Part shown: one piece after another, positions 46,825 through 56,430 of the stretch
Position numbering within the stretch: the stretch's first letter is position 1
Layout of the letters: each line of letters starts with the position of its first letter
Assembly (NCBI RefSeq): GCF_012849055.1
Contig: NZ_CP051677.1
Coordinates: 2,991,001-3,055,000, forward strand
Length of the DNA: 64,000 nt
Source: Spirosoma rhododendri
Lineage (GTDB): Bacteria; Bacteroidota; Bacteroidia; Cytophagales; Spirosomataceae
Reading direction: 5' to 3'
The notes under the pieces: generated by a model
The model's input: the letters and a program-made list of their open reading frames with translations, nothing else
The model's database searches: none
Told to the model about the DNA's origin: nothing
Program-made: the position numbers and the translations under genes

Positions 46825-48723
46825 ATGATTGAACGCCCTATTACCGATTGGTTGCCCCTGACAAAAGCTGAAGTCGACAAGCGCGGCTGGGACGAGGTCG
46901 ATATTGTGCTGGTTTCCGGCGACGCATACGTCGACCACCCGGCGTTTGGTACTGCCGTAATCGGGCGAATCATGGAGAGTGAAGGGTTTCGCGTGGCCGT
47001 TATTGCCCAGCCTAACTGGAAAGACGACCTGCGCGACTTCAAGAAATTCGGTCGGCCCAAATACTTTTTTGGCGTTACGGCGGGCTGTATGGATTCGATG
47101 GTGAACCACTACACCGCCAACAAACGGCTGCGTTCCAACGACTCGTACACGCCCGGTGGCGAAGCTGGTTTCCGGCCCGATTACGCCACTATCGTCTACA
47201 CCAATATTCTGAAACAGTTGTACCCCGATGTGCCGGTTTTGCTTGGCGGTATCGAAGCGTCGCTGCGCCGGGTTACGCACTATGACTACTGGCAGGACCG
47301 GCTGATGCCGTCGATTTTGGTCGATGCGAAAGCTGATATGCTGGTGTACGGCATGGGTGAGCAGCCCCTGCGCGAGATTCTAAAGCTGGCGCAGAAGGGT
47401 GTGCCGTTTGCGTCGATGCGCAACGTCAATCAGGTGGCGTTTCTGCACGATACGAACACTGGCGACCTGCGCGATTACAATGAATGGGAAACCGTCGAGC
47501 TGGCCAGCCATGAGGTATGTCTGGACGATAAAATCAAATATGCGGCTAACTTCAAGATTGTTGAAGTGGAGTCAAATAAGTGGCAGGCCAACCGGATCAC
47601 GCAGCGCGTCGGCGATCAGGTGCTGGTCATCAATCCGCCGTTCAAGACGATGGAGGAGGCCGAAATCGACAAGTCGTTCGATCTACCGTATACGCGCTTG
47701 CCCCATCCGAAGTACAAAAAACGTGGCCCGATTCCGGCTTACGACATGATCAAATTCTCGGTCAACATGCACCGGGGCTGTTTTGGCGGTTGTAGTTTCT
47801 GCACGATATCGGCGCATCAGGGCAAGTTCATTGCCTCGCGGAGTCAGGAGTCGGTGCTGAAGGAAGTCGATGAGATCACGAAGCACCCGGAGTTCAAAGG
47901 GTACATTTCCGATCTGGGCGGCCCGTCGGCCAATATGTACAAGATGAAGGGCAAGGATGAGTCGATCTGCGCCCGCTGCCAGAGCCCGAGCTGTATTCAC
48001 CCGGTCATCTGCTCGAACCTCGACACGTCGCATACTCCGCTAACGGAGATCTATAAAAAAGTCGACGCGAATCCGGCGATTAAGAAAGCGTTTGTCGGGT
48101 CGGGGGTGCGCTACGATCTACTGGTTGATGATTTCAACAAAAACAATCAGGACGGCAACCACGACGAGTACATGGAGCAGCTCATCACGCGGCACGTGTC
48201 GGGCCGGTTGAAAGTTGCCCCTGAACACACGTCCGACGATACGCTGCGGATTATGCGGAAGCCGTCGTTCAAGTACTTCAAATCGTTCAAGAAAAAGTAC
48301 GACGACATTTCCGACAAGCACAACCTGCGCCAACCGCTGATTCCGTACTTCATTTCGTCGCACCCCGGCTGTGAGGAGCAGGACATGGCGAACCTCGCGG
48401 CCGAAACAAAAGACCTTGGCTTCCAGCTCGAACAGGTGCAGGATTTCACGCCTACGCCGATGACCGTTGCCGAGGTGATCTACTACTCGGGTGTTCACCC
48501 GTACACGCTGAAGCCCGTCAAAACGGCGAAAACGCGTGAAGAGAAGCAGGCGCAAAACCGGTACTTCTTCTGGTATAAGCCGGAATACAAAGACTGGATC
48601 CGCAATCGCCTGACCAAACTTAACCGCCCTGACCTGCTCGAACGGCTCGTTGGCAATCAGAAAAAAGCCACCGGTGGCAAGCCGAACTACTCGAAAAACT
48701 GGTCGGGTAAGAAAAAGCGGTAG
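46825..48723 (+). CDS. ygiQ: YgiQ-family radical SAM protein
   Basis: A 632-residue protein. The N-terminal B12-binding-like region (VDIVLVSGDAYVDHPAFG, LLGGIEASLRRVTHYDYW) is typical of YgiQ. The radical SAM cluster is C-x3-C-x2-C in HRGCFGGCSFCTISAHQG. A C-terminal extra domain holds further cysteines (ICARCQSPSCIHPVIC). Substrate is unknown in the family. The gene stands alone, and the ending is a Lys-rich tail (SGKKKR). Confidence 0.95.
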   Translation: MIERPITDWLPLTKAEVDKRGWDEVDIVLVSGDAYVDHPAFGTAVIGRIMESEGFRVAVIAQPNWKDDLRDFKKFGRPKYFFGVTAGCMDSMVNHYTANKRLRSNDSYTPGGEAGFRPDYATIVYTNILKQLYPDVPVLLGGIEASLRRVTHYDYWQDRLMPSILVDAKADMLVYGMGEQPLREILKLAQKGVPFASMRNVNQVAFLHDTNTGDLRDYNEWETVELASHEVCLDDKIKYAANFKIVEVESNKWQANRITQRVGDQVLVINPPFKTMEEAEIDKSFDLPYTRLPHPKYKKRGPIPAYDMIKFSVNMHRGCFGGCSFCTISAHQGKFIASRSQESVLKEVDEITKHPEFKGYISDLGGPSANMYKMKGKDESICARCQSPSCIHPVICSNLDTSHTPLTEIYKKVDANPAIKKAFVGSGVRYDLLVDDFNKNNQDGNHDEYMEQLITRHVSGRLKVAPEHTSDDTLRIMRKPSFKYFKSFKKKYDDISDKHNLRQPLIPYFISSHPGCEEQDMANLAAETKDLGFQLEQVQDFTPTPMTVAEVIYYSGVHPYTLKPVKTAKTREEKQAQNRYFFWYKPEYKDWIRNRLTKLNRPDLLERLVGNQKKATGGKPNYSKNWSGKKKR

Positions 48724-48772
48724 GGAAGTCTAGAATAATTTGCTTTATATCACTGGATTATTCTGAGGTTTT

Positions 48773-48814
48773 TTGTTGATTATGGGGTGATTATCGTACT
48801 CACCTAATCAACAA
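48773..48814 (+). repeat. hairpin in the leader of the TonB-C-like gene
   Basis: Outer stem ttgttgatta / taatcaacaa (48773-48782 with 48805-48814) and inner stem ggtga / tcacc. It ends eight bases before the start codon, so it may affect translation or mark the promoter. Confidence 0.5.
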
Positions 48815-48821
48815 TACAGCC

Positions 48822-50012
48822 ATGCTTCGGCTATTTCTGATCCTGTCAGCCTTGTGGTTATCCGGTGCAGTCAGTCATGCCCAACTCACCGTTTATCAGG
48901 ATCGAAACGGGCAGGTGTTCACGGCGATCGAAGAGTACGGGCCGGGGATTATCAATGCGACAGCGTACAAAAAACTGATCTATGCCGGTAGTCCGTTCCT
49001 GACGTTTCCGGTATGGCAGCCGGGCCGGGTCCGGCTCGATGAACAGGGAAAATACATTGCCTGCGATGTTGCCTACGACCTCGTCAGCAACGCCGTGATG
49101 TGCCGTTTTGCGGGCGACTCAGCCGTGAAGACCCTACGTCCCGACCGGTTTATCATCGGTCAGGACGAGTTTATCCGGCAGCAGAACCGGCAGGCAAATG
49201 TCGACTACAAATTCTACGCGAAGGCGCTCAATGGTGGTAAAACGAAGCTGCTGCTGAATCTGTCGAAACGGGGCGATATCTACGCCCGCGCTTCCAGTAA
49301 TACCGGTTACGAGAAAGAAACAAACGTCAACGGGGGGTATGTGCTTCAGGAAAAATACTACATCCGCAAAGGCGATGCCCGTCCCGAACAGATTAGCCTG
49401 ACGAAGAACGCGGTGTTGGCGGTACTGTACGAACAGGCTGACAAATTGGCCCCGCGACTGACGGCCCGCCGACCTTCCCCTGCCGACATCATTGCCATTC
49501 TGCCCTACTACGACAGTCTGATGACAGTACAGTGGGCCGCTGCATCTGCTGGTAATTCGGTATCGGATGCCGCTTATGTAGCCGGTAAAAATTCGCTTAG
49601 CGCCAACCCGGTGTTTAATCAGACACTGCACAACCACGTTGCTTATCCCGACGCTGCCTGGACGCAGGGAATCTACGCCCGCGTCTATGCCGGTTTTGAG
49701 ATCGACCAGCGCGGAAACGTACAGAACGTTACTATCCTCAGTCCCGACAACGTGGGTACGGGCTTCGTGGAAACGGTGCGCAACGGCCTGAAAAAACTAC
49801 CGACACTCGACCCGGCCCTTGCTGGTAGTTACGTTTTGCCTGTTGCTTTTACCTATACCAATAAAAATGAAAATGGCACGACGCACGCACCCATCAACCG
49901 CCTGCCCAACGATCGACTGGCTGGGCGACTAATGCTGGAGGAGTTCAGCGTCCCCATCGTCGTTACCAAACCCGTGCAGACCAGCCGGGAAGTATGGGGT
50001 TATTTCAAATAA
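48822..50012 (+). CDS. exported protein with C-terminal TonB-like domain
   Basis: A 396-residue protein with signal peptide MLRLFLILSALWLSGAVSHAQ. The N-terminal half is an unrecognised beta-rich region (VYQDRNGQVFTAIEEYG, VRLDEQGKYIACDVAYD). Residues about 285-345 (ARVYAGFEIDQRGNVQNVTI then GFVETVRNGLKKLP) follow the TonB C-terminal pattern of a conserved strand-helix-strand unit. There is no N-terminal TonB membrane anchor, so it is not a classical TonB. Function unknown. Confidence 0.75.
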   Translation: MLRLFLILSALWLSGAVSHAQLTVYQDRNGQVFTAIEEYGPGIINATAYKKLIYAGSPFLTFPVWQPGRVRLDEQGKYIACDVAYDLVSNAVMCRFAGDSAVKTLRPDRFIIGQDEFIRQQNRQANVDYKFYAKALNGGKTKLLLNLSKRGDIYARASSNTGYEKETNVNGGYVLQEKYYIRKGDARPEQISLTKNAVLAVLYEQADKLAPRLTARRPSPADIIAILPYYDSLMTVQWAAASAGNSVSDAAYVAGKNSLSANPVFNQTLHNHVAYPDAAWTQGIYARVYAGFEIDQRGNVQNVTILSPDNVGTGFVETVRNGLKKLPTLDPALAGSYVLPVAFTYTNKNENGTTHAPINRLPNDRLAGRLMLEEFSVPIVVTKPVQTSREVWGYFK

Positions 50013-50100
50013 GAAGTAGCCGAATTACACGAGTGCTTTTGCGAGAGACAACTAGCTTGACCCGGAAAATGACCTGTCTGTGAATAAGGGCAGGTATAAA

Positions 50101-50142
50101 CGCAGAATGCCCGATATCACCAGTGACATCGGGCATTCTGCG
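50101..50142. terminator. bidirectional terminator
   Basis: Stem cgcagaatgcccgat / atcgggcattctgcg, extended by tcac / gtga, between convergent genes. Confidence 0.8.
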
Positions 50143-50170
50143 TTTACTTTTCCGGTAATGAGTGCTGGGA

Positions 50171-52468
50171 CTACTCGTCTTTGACGTCGTAGCGATCGAG
50201 CATCATCACCTTATTCCAGGCCGCTACAAAATCATGAACGAAGCGTTCCTGCGCATCGTCCGCAGCGTACACTTCCGCGATGTTGCGCAGTTGGGCGTTT
50301 GAGCCGAAGATCAGATCGCAGCGGGTAGCCGTGTACCGGGTAGCCCCGCCGTTGCGTTCATTGATATTGAACAGCATCTCGCGCTGATCCTGCGGCACCC
50401 ATTCGTAATCCATGCTGGTCAGCACCTGGAAGAAATCGTTGGTTAGCTGACCCGGCCGCTCCGTAAACACGCCGTGCTTTGCGTAGTCGTAGTTTTGCTC
50501 CAGCACGCGCAAGCCCCCGACAAGTACCGTCCATTCGGGTGCGGTCAGCGTCAGCAATTGGGCGCGGTCGAGGAAAATGCGCTCGGGCGGTACCCGGTAG
50601 CCTACCTTGTCGTTGTGGTAATTCTTGAATCCGTCGGACACCGGCTTGAGCCAGTTGAAACTTTCTACATCGGTCAGTTCCAGCGTCGTGTCGACACGGC
50701 CCGGTGTGAACGGAACCGTAACAGATACACCCGCATCACGAGCCGCCTTTTCGACCGCGACACAACCACCCAGCACGATCAGATCGGCCAGCGACACTTG
50801 CTTGTTGCCCGTCTGCTGACTGTTGAACTTGCTCTGAATGTCCCGAAGTGTTTGCAGCACCCGGCTCAACTCCTCCGGACGGTTCATCTCCCAGTTGTTC
50901 TGCGGTTCCAGGCCGATACGCGCCCCGTTGGCACCACCCCGCTTGTCGGAATGGCGATACACCGAAGCCGCCGACCAGGCCGCCGACACCAGCGCCGAAA
51001 CGGTAAGGCCGCTGTCGAGCAACTGCTGCTTCAGCGTAGCAACGTCGCTTTCGTCGATCAGGTCATACTTACGATCGGGGCGGGGGTCCTGCCAGATCAT
51101 GTTGTCCGCTGGTACTTCGGGACCCAGATACCGCTCTTTCGGGCCCATATCCCGGTGCGTCAGCTTGTACCAGGCTCTTGAGAAAGCGTCGGTGAAGTAG
51201 TCGAAGTCGTTCAGGAATTTCTCGCAGATTTTGCGGTATTCCGGATCTACTTTCAACGCAATGTCCGACGTCATCATCATCAGATTGTTCATCTGACCGG
51301 CAATGTGCGCGTCCGGCGTTTTGGGGGCGTTCGGGTCAACGGGCGTCCATTGGGTTGCTCCGGCCGGGCTTTCAACCTTCTTCCAATCGTGGCCAAGCAG
51401 GTTTTCAAGGTACGTATTGTCCCACTGTGTAGGGTTCTGCGTCCACGACCCCTCGATACCGTTGGTCATGGTGTTGGCACCGTTGCCCGATCCGACCGGG
51501 TTGTGCCAGCCAAAGCCTTGCGCGTGGATGGGCGCGGCTTCGGGGGCGGCTCCGATTTTGTCGGGTGCTACCATGCCGTGGCTCTTGCCGAACGCGTGAC
51601 CACCGGCGATCAGGGCCACCGTTTCTTCATCGCCCATAGCCATCCGGGCGAACGACTCGCGGATTTCGCGGGCCGAATCGTGGGGGTCGCCGTTATTGGC
51701 CGGGCCCTCCGGGTTTACGTAGATCAACGCCTGATGGCTGGCCGCCAGTGGGTTTTCCAGATCGAAATAGGCTTCTTTTGGGCTACCCTGCCAGCGCAGA
51801 TTGTTATGCACCATCTCGTCGGGGTGCCCCTTGTGGTTGGCCGACGCCGGTACCTGATCGACGGGCTTGCCATTCCAAAATTCGGGGCCCCAATATGTGC
51901 TGCGGTCGGGCTCCCAAGCGTCACGGCGTCCGCCACCGAAGCCGAACGTTGGGAAATTCATGATCTCCAGCCCGCAGTTGCCCGCCAGCACGATCAGGTC
52001 GGCCCAGGACAGGGCCGAGCCGTATTTTTTCTTGATGGGCCACAACAGGCGACGCGACTTGTCGGTGTTGCCGTTGTCCCACCACGAGTTGATCGGTGCA
52101 AACCGCTGCATGGCCTGTCCGGCTCCGCCCCGGCCGTCGGCAATCCGGTACGTACCTGCTGAGTGCCACGCCATCCGGATCATCTGCGGACCATAGTTGG
52201 CGTAATCGGCCGGCCACCAGTCTTTCGACTCCAGCAGCAGGGCTTTGATGTCCTGCTTAAGCTGCTGGAAGTCAATCTTGTTGAACAGTTCCTTGTAGTT
52301 CTCATCGCTCAGGGGGTTAGCCGCAGGCTGTTCTTGGTGAAGCAGTTCTACCTGTAGCCGGTTGGGCCACCAGTCGTCATTCTGCGGGCCCGTGCCGATG
52401 GCACCGCCAACACGTGTACCCATAAACGGGCATTTCTCCAGCCCTTCCGGGTTATTGAGGGGTTTCAT
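50171..52468 (-). CDS. katG: catalase-peroxidase
   Basis: A 765-residue bifunctional heme enzyme detoxifying hydrogen peroxide. The distal site Arg-Trp-His is in [19 protein letters not shown] and the proximal His in [13 protein letters not shown]. The Met-Tyr-Trp adduct residues are in [15 protein letters not shown] and RMAMGDEET. The duplicated C-terminal domain is complete, ending RYDVKDE. Length matches KatG. It has no signal peptide. No OxyR-like regulator gene is adjacent. A long antisense frame is a shadow. Confidence 0.98.
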   Translation of the reverse strand: MKPLNNPEGLEKCPFMGTRVGGAIGTGPQNDDWWPNRLQVELLHQEQPAANPLSDENYKELFNKIDFQQLKQDIKALLLESKDWWPADYANYGPQMIRMAWHSAGTYRIADGRGGAGQAMQRFAPINSWWDNGNTDKSRRLLWPIKKKYGSALSWADLIVLAGNCGLEIMNFPTFGFGGGRRDAWEPDRSTYWGPEFWNGKPVDQVPASANHKGHPDEMVHNNLRWQGSPKEAYFDLENPLAASHQALIYVNPEGPANNGDPHDSAREIRESFARMAMGDEETVALIAGGHAFGKSHGMVAPDKIGAAPEAAPIHAQGFGWHNPVGSGNGANTMTNGIEGSWTQNPTQWDNTYLENLLGHDWKKVESPAGATQWTPVDPNAPKTPDAHIAGQMNNLMMMTSDIALKVDPEYRKICEKFLNDFDYFTDAFSRAWYKLTHRDMGPKERYLGPEVPADNMIWQDPRPDRKYDLIDESDVATLKQQLLDSGLTVSALVSAAWSAASVYRHSDKRGGANGARIGLEPQNNWEMNRPEELSRVLQTLRDIQSKFNSQQTGNKQVSLADLIVLGGCVAVEKAARDAGVSVTVPFTPGRVDTTLELTDVESFNWLKPVSDGFKNYHNDKVGYRVPPERIFLDRAQLLTLTAPEWTVLVGGLRVLEQNYDYAKHGVFTERPGQLTNDFFQVLTSMDYEWVPQDQREMLFNINERNGGATRYTATRCDLIFGSNAQLRNIAEVYAADDAQERFVHDFVAAWNKVMMLDRYDVKDE

Positions 52469-52973
52469 TGTGAAGCGAAAATCTTGTTGTTAGGATACGG
52501 TGACTGATTAGACTCGGCATATCACATGCGCTGGGTGATCGGGGCATTACACCCCAAAAACCATCGGTACATGCTGCCTGACTAATTCATATAAACGGCC
52601 GTTCAACAGATTAGTTAAGCAAGTTCGATTGTGCGGTGACAATTAATGTTGATGCACGCGGAACAACCGACGAATTTTGGAGTACCCTTCCCACTCGAAG
52701 ACGCTTCAGCTATCCGGACGCGCGCAAAATGGAGGTTTTTCAAAATGCCGAGGGCGGGGTCAAATGAGCGAAAAATGGCTGATTGAGTTGGGTGGTAAGT
52801 ACCAAACAGGCTCTGTGTTAGCCAGCGTGTCAAGTGCTTCACGACATGAGTACTAACTTGCCTGATTGCATTTTGCGCTTTTGCGGGGCACTCAATTTTG
52901 CTCTCAGTGTGCTTCAATCACTACATGGCTTTAATACATGCAGTGATTGGTCGGGCGAGAAGTGCATGCAAAC
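52469..52973. other. non-coding gap between katG and tRNA-Arg
   Basis: About 500 bp with no recognisable gene. A 100-codon minus-strand open frame (52615-52917) lacks any domain, coding pattern or promoter. The katG promoter presumably lies near 52469-52600, but I see no clear -33/-7 pair. Confidence 0.5.
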
Positions 52974-53001
52974 AAAAAAGCCGGTCATTGCTGACCGGCT
53001 T
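52974..53001 (-). terminator. terminator after tRNA-Arg
   Basis: Minus-strand stem gccggtca-gcaa-tgaccggc followed by six T. Confidence 0.85.
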
Positions 53002-53003
53002 CG

Positions 53004-53077
53004 TGCACTCGTAGGGATTCGAACCCCAAACCTCCTGATCCGTAGTCAGGTGCTCTATCCAATTGAGCTACGAATGC
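53004..53077 (-). tRNA. tRNA-Arg (ACG anticodon)
   Basis: A 74-base cloverleaf on the minus strand. Acceptor GCATTCG pairs with CGAGTGC, D arm AGCTCAATTGGATAGAGC, anticodon stem CCTGA/TCAGG with loop CTACGGA (anticodon ACG, presumably edited to ICG), and T arm TGGGG-TTCGAAT-CCCTA. CCA is not encoded. Confidence 0.95.
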
Positions 53078-53144
53078 GTTGCACTGAGTGCGTTTCCCGT
53101 TGATTGGGAGTGCAAAAGTAGGGAGAAAAATGGCTTGTGTCAAC

Positions 53145-53936
53145 CTAGCGGCCAGAAAAATTTGCAGGTCGCTTCGTCAGAAAGGCCGTTACGCCCTCCG
53201 CTGCATCGGCTGAACGGCCTAGTTGATCCTGATTGTCAGCCTCCTGCTCCAGCATTTGGTCGAGGTCGGAATAGAGCGACTGGTTCAAAACTTTTTTCAT
53301 TGCACCGATCGCGCGGGTGGGGGCATGCCTGTAATAAGCCACTACTTCGGCTACGGCATCGTCGAGTTCAATACCCGGCACGGCACGATTAACTAGGCCA
53401 ATGCGGGCTGCTTCCAGGCCGGGTACGCGCCGACCGGTTGTGCACAGGTTGAATGCCAGCTGCGGACCAACCAGCCGGGGGAGGAAGAAGGTAGACCCCG
53501 CGTCGGGCATGAGGCCGATGTTGACGAATATCTGACTGAAATACGCTTCGTCGGCACAGATGACCACGTCGCAGGCCAGCGCCAGCGAACAACCCGCACC
53601 GGCGGCTACGCCATTGACCCGGCCAATAACCGGCTTTGGTAAGTTGCGGATCGCCCGGATCATGGGATTATATCCTTGCCGTAGGGCGTCGCCGAGGCTG
53701 GCTCCTCCGCCGGTTAAAGCCGCGCCCGCTTCTTTGAGATCGGCCCCGGAGCAGAAGGCCTTGTCACCAGCACCCGTCAGAACCACGACGCGTACGGTGT
53801 CGTCAGCACCGGCGGCTTCGATGGCGCTGGTAATGTCCTGAATCAGCCCGGCGCTGAGGGCGTTGTACACCTGCGGCCGGTTCAGCGTAATCCGGCACAC
53901 GCCATCCGTCGTTTCGTAGAGAAGGTTGTTGTACAT
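53145..53936 (-). CDS. enoyl-CoA hydratase/isomerase family protein (PaaG-like)
   Basis: A 263-residue crotonase-fold enzyme. The oxyanion-hole segments are FCSGADLKEAG and GVAAGAGCSLALACDVV, and the region FSQIFVNIGLMPDAGSTFFLP resembles PaaG-type 2-(1,2-epoxy-1,2-dihydrophenyl)acetyl-CoA isomerases (Asp rather than Glu in the acid-base position). No other phenylacetate genes are nearby, so beta-oxidation or isomerase activity on another acyl-CoA is as likely. Stands alone downstream of the repeat at 54 kb. Confidence 0.9.
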   Translation of the reverse strand: MYNNLLYETTDGVCRITLNRPQVYNALSAGLIQDITSAIEAAGADDTVRVVVLTGAGDKAFCSGADLKEAGAALTGGGASLGDALRQGYNPMIRAIRNLPKPVIGRVNGVAAGAGCSLALACDVVICADEAYFSQIFVNIGLMPDAGSTFFLPRLVGPQLAFNLCTTGRRVPGLEAARIGLVNRAVPGIELDDAVAEVVAYYRHAPTRAIGAMKKVLNQSLYSDLDQMLEQEADNQDQLGRSADAAEGVTAFLTKRPANFSGR

Positions 53937-53940
53937 GGGT

Positions 53941-54045
53941 TTGAGGTTTGTCGTTTAATGGTCAATGTTACAGCTTCTCACGCAGGTTACTACAGCCATC
54001 ACGCTACAAACCTTGAACATTAAACCTCAAACGTTAAACCACAAA
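53941..54045. repeat. intergenic palindrome (aacgttaaacc-type words)
   Basis: The left arm (about 53941-53971) and the right arm (about 54008-54040) are imperfectly inverted, with the same word family as at 9.6 and 10.5 kb. It fills the gap between enoyl-CoA hydratase and the PAP2-like gene. Confidence 0.5.
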
Positions 54046-54684
54046 CTAAACCAGCCACAGCACGGCGGTGAGGCTGACGAGCAGGCCGAGCAGGAGTCCG
54101 GCGGTGGTTTGGGCCGTGGTGTGGGCGTTCAGGTGGAGCCGGGCGCTCAGAACAAGGCCAGCCAGCGCAATGACAATGGCGAGGGAGGGTACCAGCTCGA
54201 CCGTGCCGGACTGAGCAACCATACCGGCGATAGCCCCCACCACCCCGCCAATACCGACGCCGTGGGCGCTGATCTGCCAGTAAAGACTGATGATGCCGAC
54301 CAGCAGGATCGATACCGTTACGCTGCCCAGCAGAATGGCAATTTCGGGGGCCAGCTGCGAAATCGTTTCCATACGGAAGCCGAAGAAGGCTGTAACGACG
54401 GTGTAAACAATGGCGGTCAGAAAGTAAGGCAGTCGCCGGTCGGCCAGCGTGTTGAGGTATAGCGACTGCACGTAGCCGCTGCGAAACAGGTAATAAATCA
54501 GCAGGGAAGGCACGGCGAAGGTACCAATGAAAATCAGTATCAGCAGGCTACCGCGCACGGAGGCCGAAAAGACATCGACGCCGAGTGTGTTGGGAGCCTG
54601 AAAAAGCAGGATGCCAAACAATAGCGTCGGCATCAGTAGAGGGTGAAACGCGACCGACAGGAAGCGGGCAAGCGGGGTAGTCAA
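54046..54684 (-). CDS. PAP2-like membrane protein
   Basis: A 212-residue protein with about six hydrophobic segments (SLLILIFIGTFAVPSLLIYY, LGSVTVSILLVGIISLYWQ, SLAIVIALAGLVLSARL). The C-terminal motif SARLHLNAHTTAQTTAGLLLG resembles the His-containing phosphatase motif of PAP2-type proteins in Bacteroidota. The start is TTG 54684, giving TPLARFLSVAFHPLLMP; a later ATG would remove the conserved N-terminus. Lipid-phosphatase activity is inferred. Confidence 0.72.
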   Translation of the reverse strand: MTTPLARFLSVAFHPLLMPTLLFGILLFQAPNTLGVDVFSASVRGSLLILIFIGTFAVPSLLIYYLFRSGYVQSLYLNTLADRRLPYFLTAIVYTVVTAFFGFRMETISQLAPEIAILLGSVTVSILLVGIISLYWQISAHGVGIGGVVGAIAGMVAQSGTVELVPSLAIVIALAGLVLSARLHLNAHTTAQTTAGLLLGLLVSLTAVLWLV

Positions 54685-54689
54685 TCGGT

Positions 54690-54838
54690 TGACGGTTTAC
54701 TGTATGCGGTTTACGATGGCCCTGCACAGGTAGTTAACGGGTCGTCGAATCAAACGATTAACAAAAATACAGGATAGGCGTCGTAAGTCCGTTGCGCCGT
54801 ACCGAAAACTGAAAACCGTAAACCGAAAACTGTATATC
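54690..54838. repeat. intergenic palindrome-like stretch (accgtaaaccgaaaact-type words)
   Basis: The left part (acggtttactgtatgcggttta) and the right part (gaaaaccgtaaaccgaaaact) are partly inverted to each other. The same words recur at about 60150-60186. Contains a TATTTTTG-like -7 element on the minus strand at 54762-54769 without a clear -33. Confidence 0.4.
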
Positions 54839-54844
54839 CAAACC

Positions 54845-56296
54845 CTACAACTCCTTCCGCAACCGGGCAACAGGAATGTTGAGCTGCTCGCGGTATTTGG
54901 CTACTGTCCGTCGGGCGATGTTGTAGCCCCGGTCGTTCAGGATTTTTTCGAGCTTATCGTCCGACAGCGGATTGAGTTTCGGCTCGTTGTCGATCAGCTC
55001 CTTCAGAATATTTTTTACCTCGCGGCTGCTGACGTCCTCCCCCGAATCGGTCGAAATACCTTCTGAAAAGAAATATTTGAGCGGGTAGATGCCGAACTCC
55101 GTCTGCACCGATTTGCTGTTGGCCACCCGCGACACCGTCGATACGTCCATGTCGATCAGCTGGGCGATATCTTTCAGGATCATAGGTCGCAGCTTCGATT
55201 CCTCGCCGGTCAGGAAAAAGTCGTACTGGAAACGCACGATGGCGTTCATGGTCTTGAGCAACGTCTGCTGCCGCTGCTTGATGGCGTCGATAAACCACTT
55301 GGCAGCGTCGAGTTTCTGCTTGACAAACGACACCGTTTCTTTCAACGCCTTATTCTGTTTGTTGCCTTTGTCGTAGGTGTCGAGCATGTCGGCAAACGAC
55401 CGGCTGATGCGCAGTTCGGGTGCATTCTTCGAGTTCAGACCCAGTTCGAGCTTGCCCCCGTTGTTGACCAGAATAAAGTCTGGCGTAAGAAACTGGGCCG
55501 TTCCTGAGCTGTCGTCGACAGAACCGGGCTTGGGGTTGAGCCGGATAATGATGTCGATAACTCGTTTCAGTGTCTCGTCGCTGATGGCCAGCCGACGCTG
55601 AATTTTGTCGTAGTGTTTTTTGGAAAACTCTTCGAAGAAATCGTCGATGATCCGGGTTGCCAGCACAACGTCGGGGTCGGCGAGGTCTTTACGCTTGAGT
55701 TGCAGCAGCAGGCACTCCTGCAACGAGCGGGCGGCAATACCCGGCGGGTCGAGTGTCTGCACCTTGCTCAGCACGTCTTCAATTTCCTCCGTATCCGTAA
55801 AAACGTTCTGCGAGAAAGCGAGGTCATTAACGATGGCCTGCATCGACCGGCGGATGTATCCGTCGGCTTCGATACTGCCAATCAGCTGCATCCCGATTAC
55901 GCGCTGATCTTCACTGAGGGGCAGGTAGCCAAACTGTTGTACCAGCGAGTCGAGCAGGCTCGATGAAGTGGCCAGCGGCATATCGCGGTCTTCCTCGCCG
56001 TAGTTGCCGTCGCCCTGCATTTTATAGCCCGCGTAGTCGTCCTGCTGAAGGTAGCTGTCGATGTCGAGGTCGTCGCTGCGCTCTTTGTAATCGTCGTCAA
56101 ACTCGTCGGCAAAAGGGTCCTCTTCCTTTTGCTCAAACTCCTCGTCCATGCCCTCTTCCAGCGCCGGATTGATTTCGAGTTCTTCCTCGATACGGGTATC
56201 CAGCTCGGCCGTCGGGATTTGCAGCAGCTTGATAAACTGAATCTGCTGGGGCGACAGTTTCTGCTGGAGAGATTGGGAAAGGCTTAACTTCTGCAT
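54845..56296 (-). CDS. rpoN: RNA polymerase sigma-54 factor
   Basis: A 483-residue sigma factor from ATG 56296 (MQKLSLSQSLQQKLSPQQIQ, the Gln-rich region I that contacts activators). A strongly acidic region II follows (EEGMDEEFEQKEEDPFADEF), then the core-binding region and a helix-turn-helix (IAQLIDMDVSTVSRVANSKS). The RpoN box ARRTVAKYREQLNIP lies at the C-terminus. The open frame reaches 56350, but the upstream residues lack the conserved start. Transcription depends on bacterial enhancer-binding proteins, none of which is in the window. Confidence 0.96.
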   Translation of the reverse strand: MQKLSLSQSLQQKLSPQQIQFIKLLQIPTAELDTRIEEELEINPALEEGMDEEFEQKEEDPFADEFDDDYKERSDDLDIDSYLQQDDYAGYKMQGDGNYGEEDRDMPLATSSSLLDSLVQQFGYLPLSEDQRVIGMQLIGSIEADGYIRRSMQAIVNDLAFSQNVFTDTEEIEDVLSKVQTLDPPGIAARSLQECLLLQLKRKDLADPDVVLATRIIDDFFEEFSKKHYDKIQRRLAISDETLKRVIDIIIRLNPKPGSVDDSSGTAQFLTPDFILVNNGGKLELGLNSKNAPELRISRSFADMLDTYDKGNKQNKALKETVSFVKQKLDAAKWFIDAIKQRQQTLLKTMNAIVRFQYDFFLTGEESKLRPMILKDIAQLIDMDVSTVSRVANSKSVQTEFGIYPLKYFFSEGISTDSGEDVSSREVKNILKELIDNEPKLNPLSDDKLEKILNDRGYNIARRTVAKYREQLNIPVARLRKEL

Positions 56297-56360
56297 GACG
56301 TACTGGAAAACGCAAGGGTAAAGACTGGGACGGGCAAAAGCCGCCCGCACAAAGATCAGA

Positions 56361-56378
56361 CCAAGTATCAGAACTTGG
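56361..56378. promoter_or_regulatory. palindrome between divergent rpoN and pncB
   Basis: Perfect 6-bp inverted arms ccaagt / acttgg with a 6-base spacer. It could be an operator for either gene; size and context are the only support. Confidence 0.25.
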
Positions 56379-56430
56379 TGTTTTTAACGCAAAAATTTTG
56401 TTGGGTTACCTGGCTCGTTACCTTCGTAAC

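Noticed and set aside
52615..52917. 100-codon minus-strand open frame between katG and tRNA-Arg
   Set aside because: No domain, promoter or terminator, and composition unlike nearby genes; open by chance in a non-coding gap.
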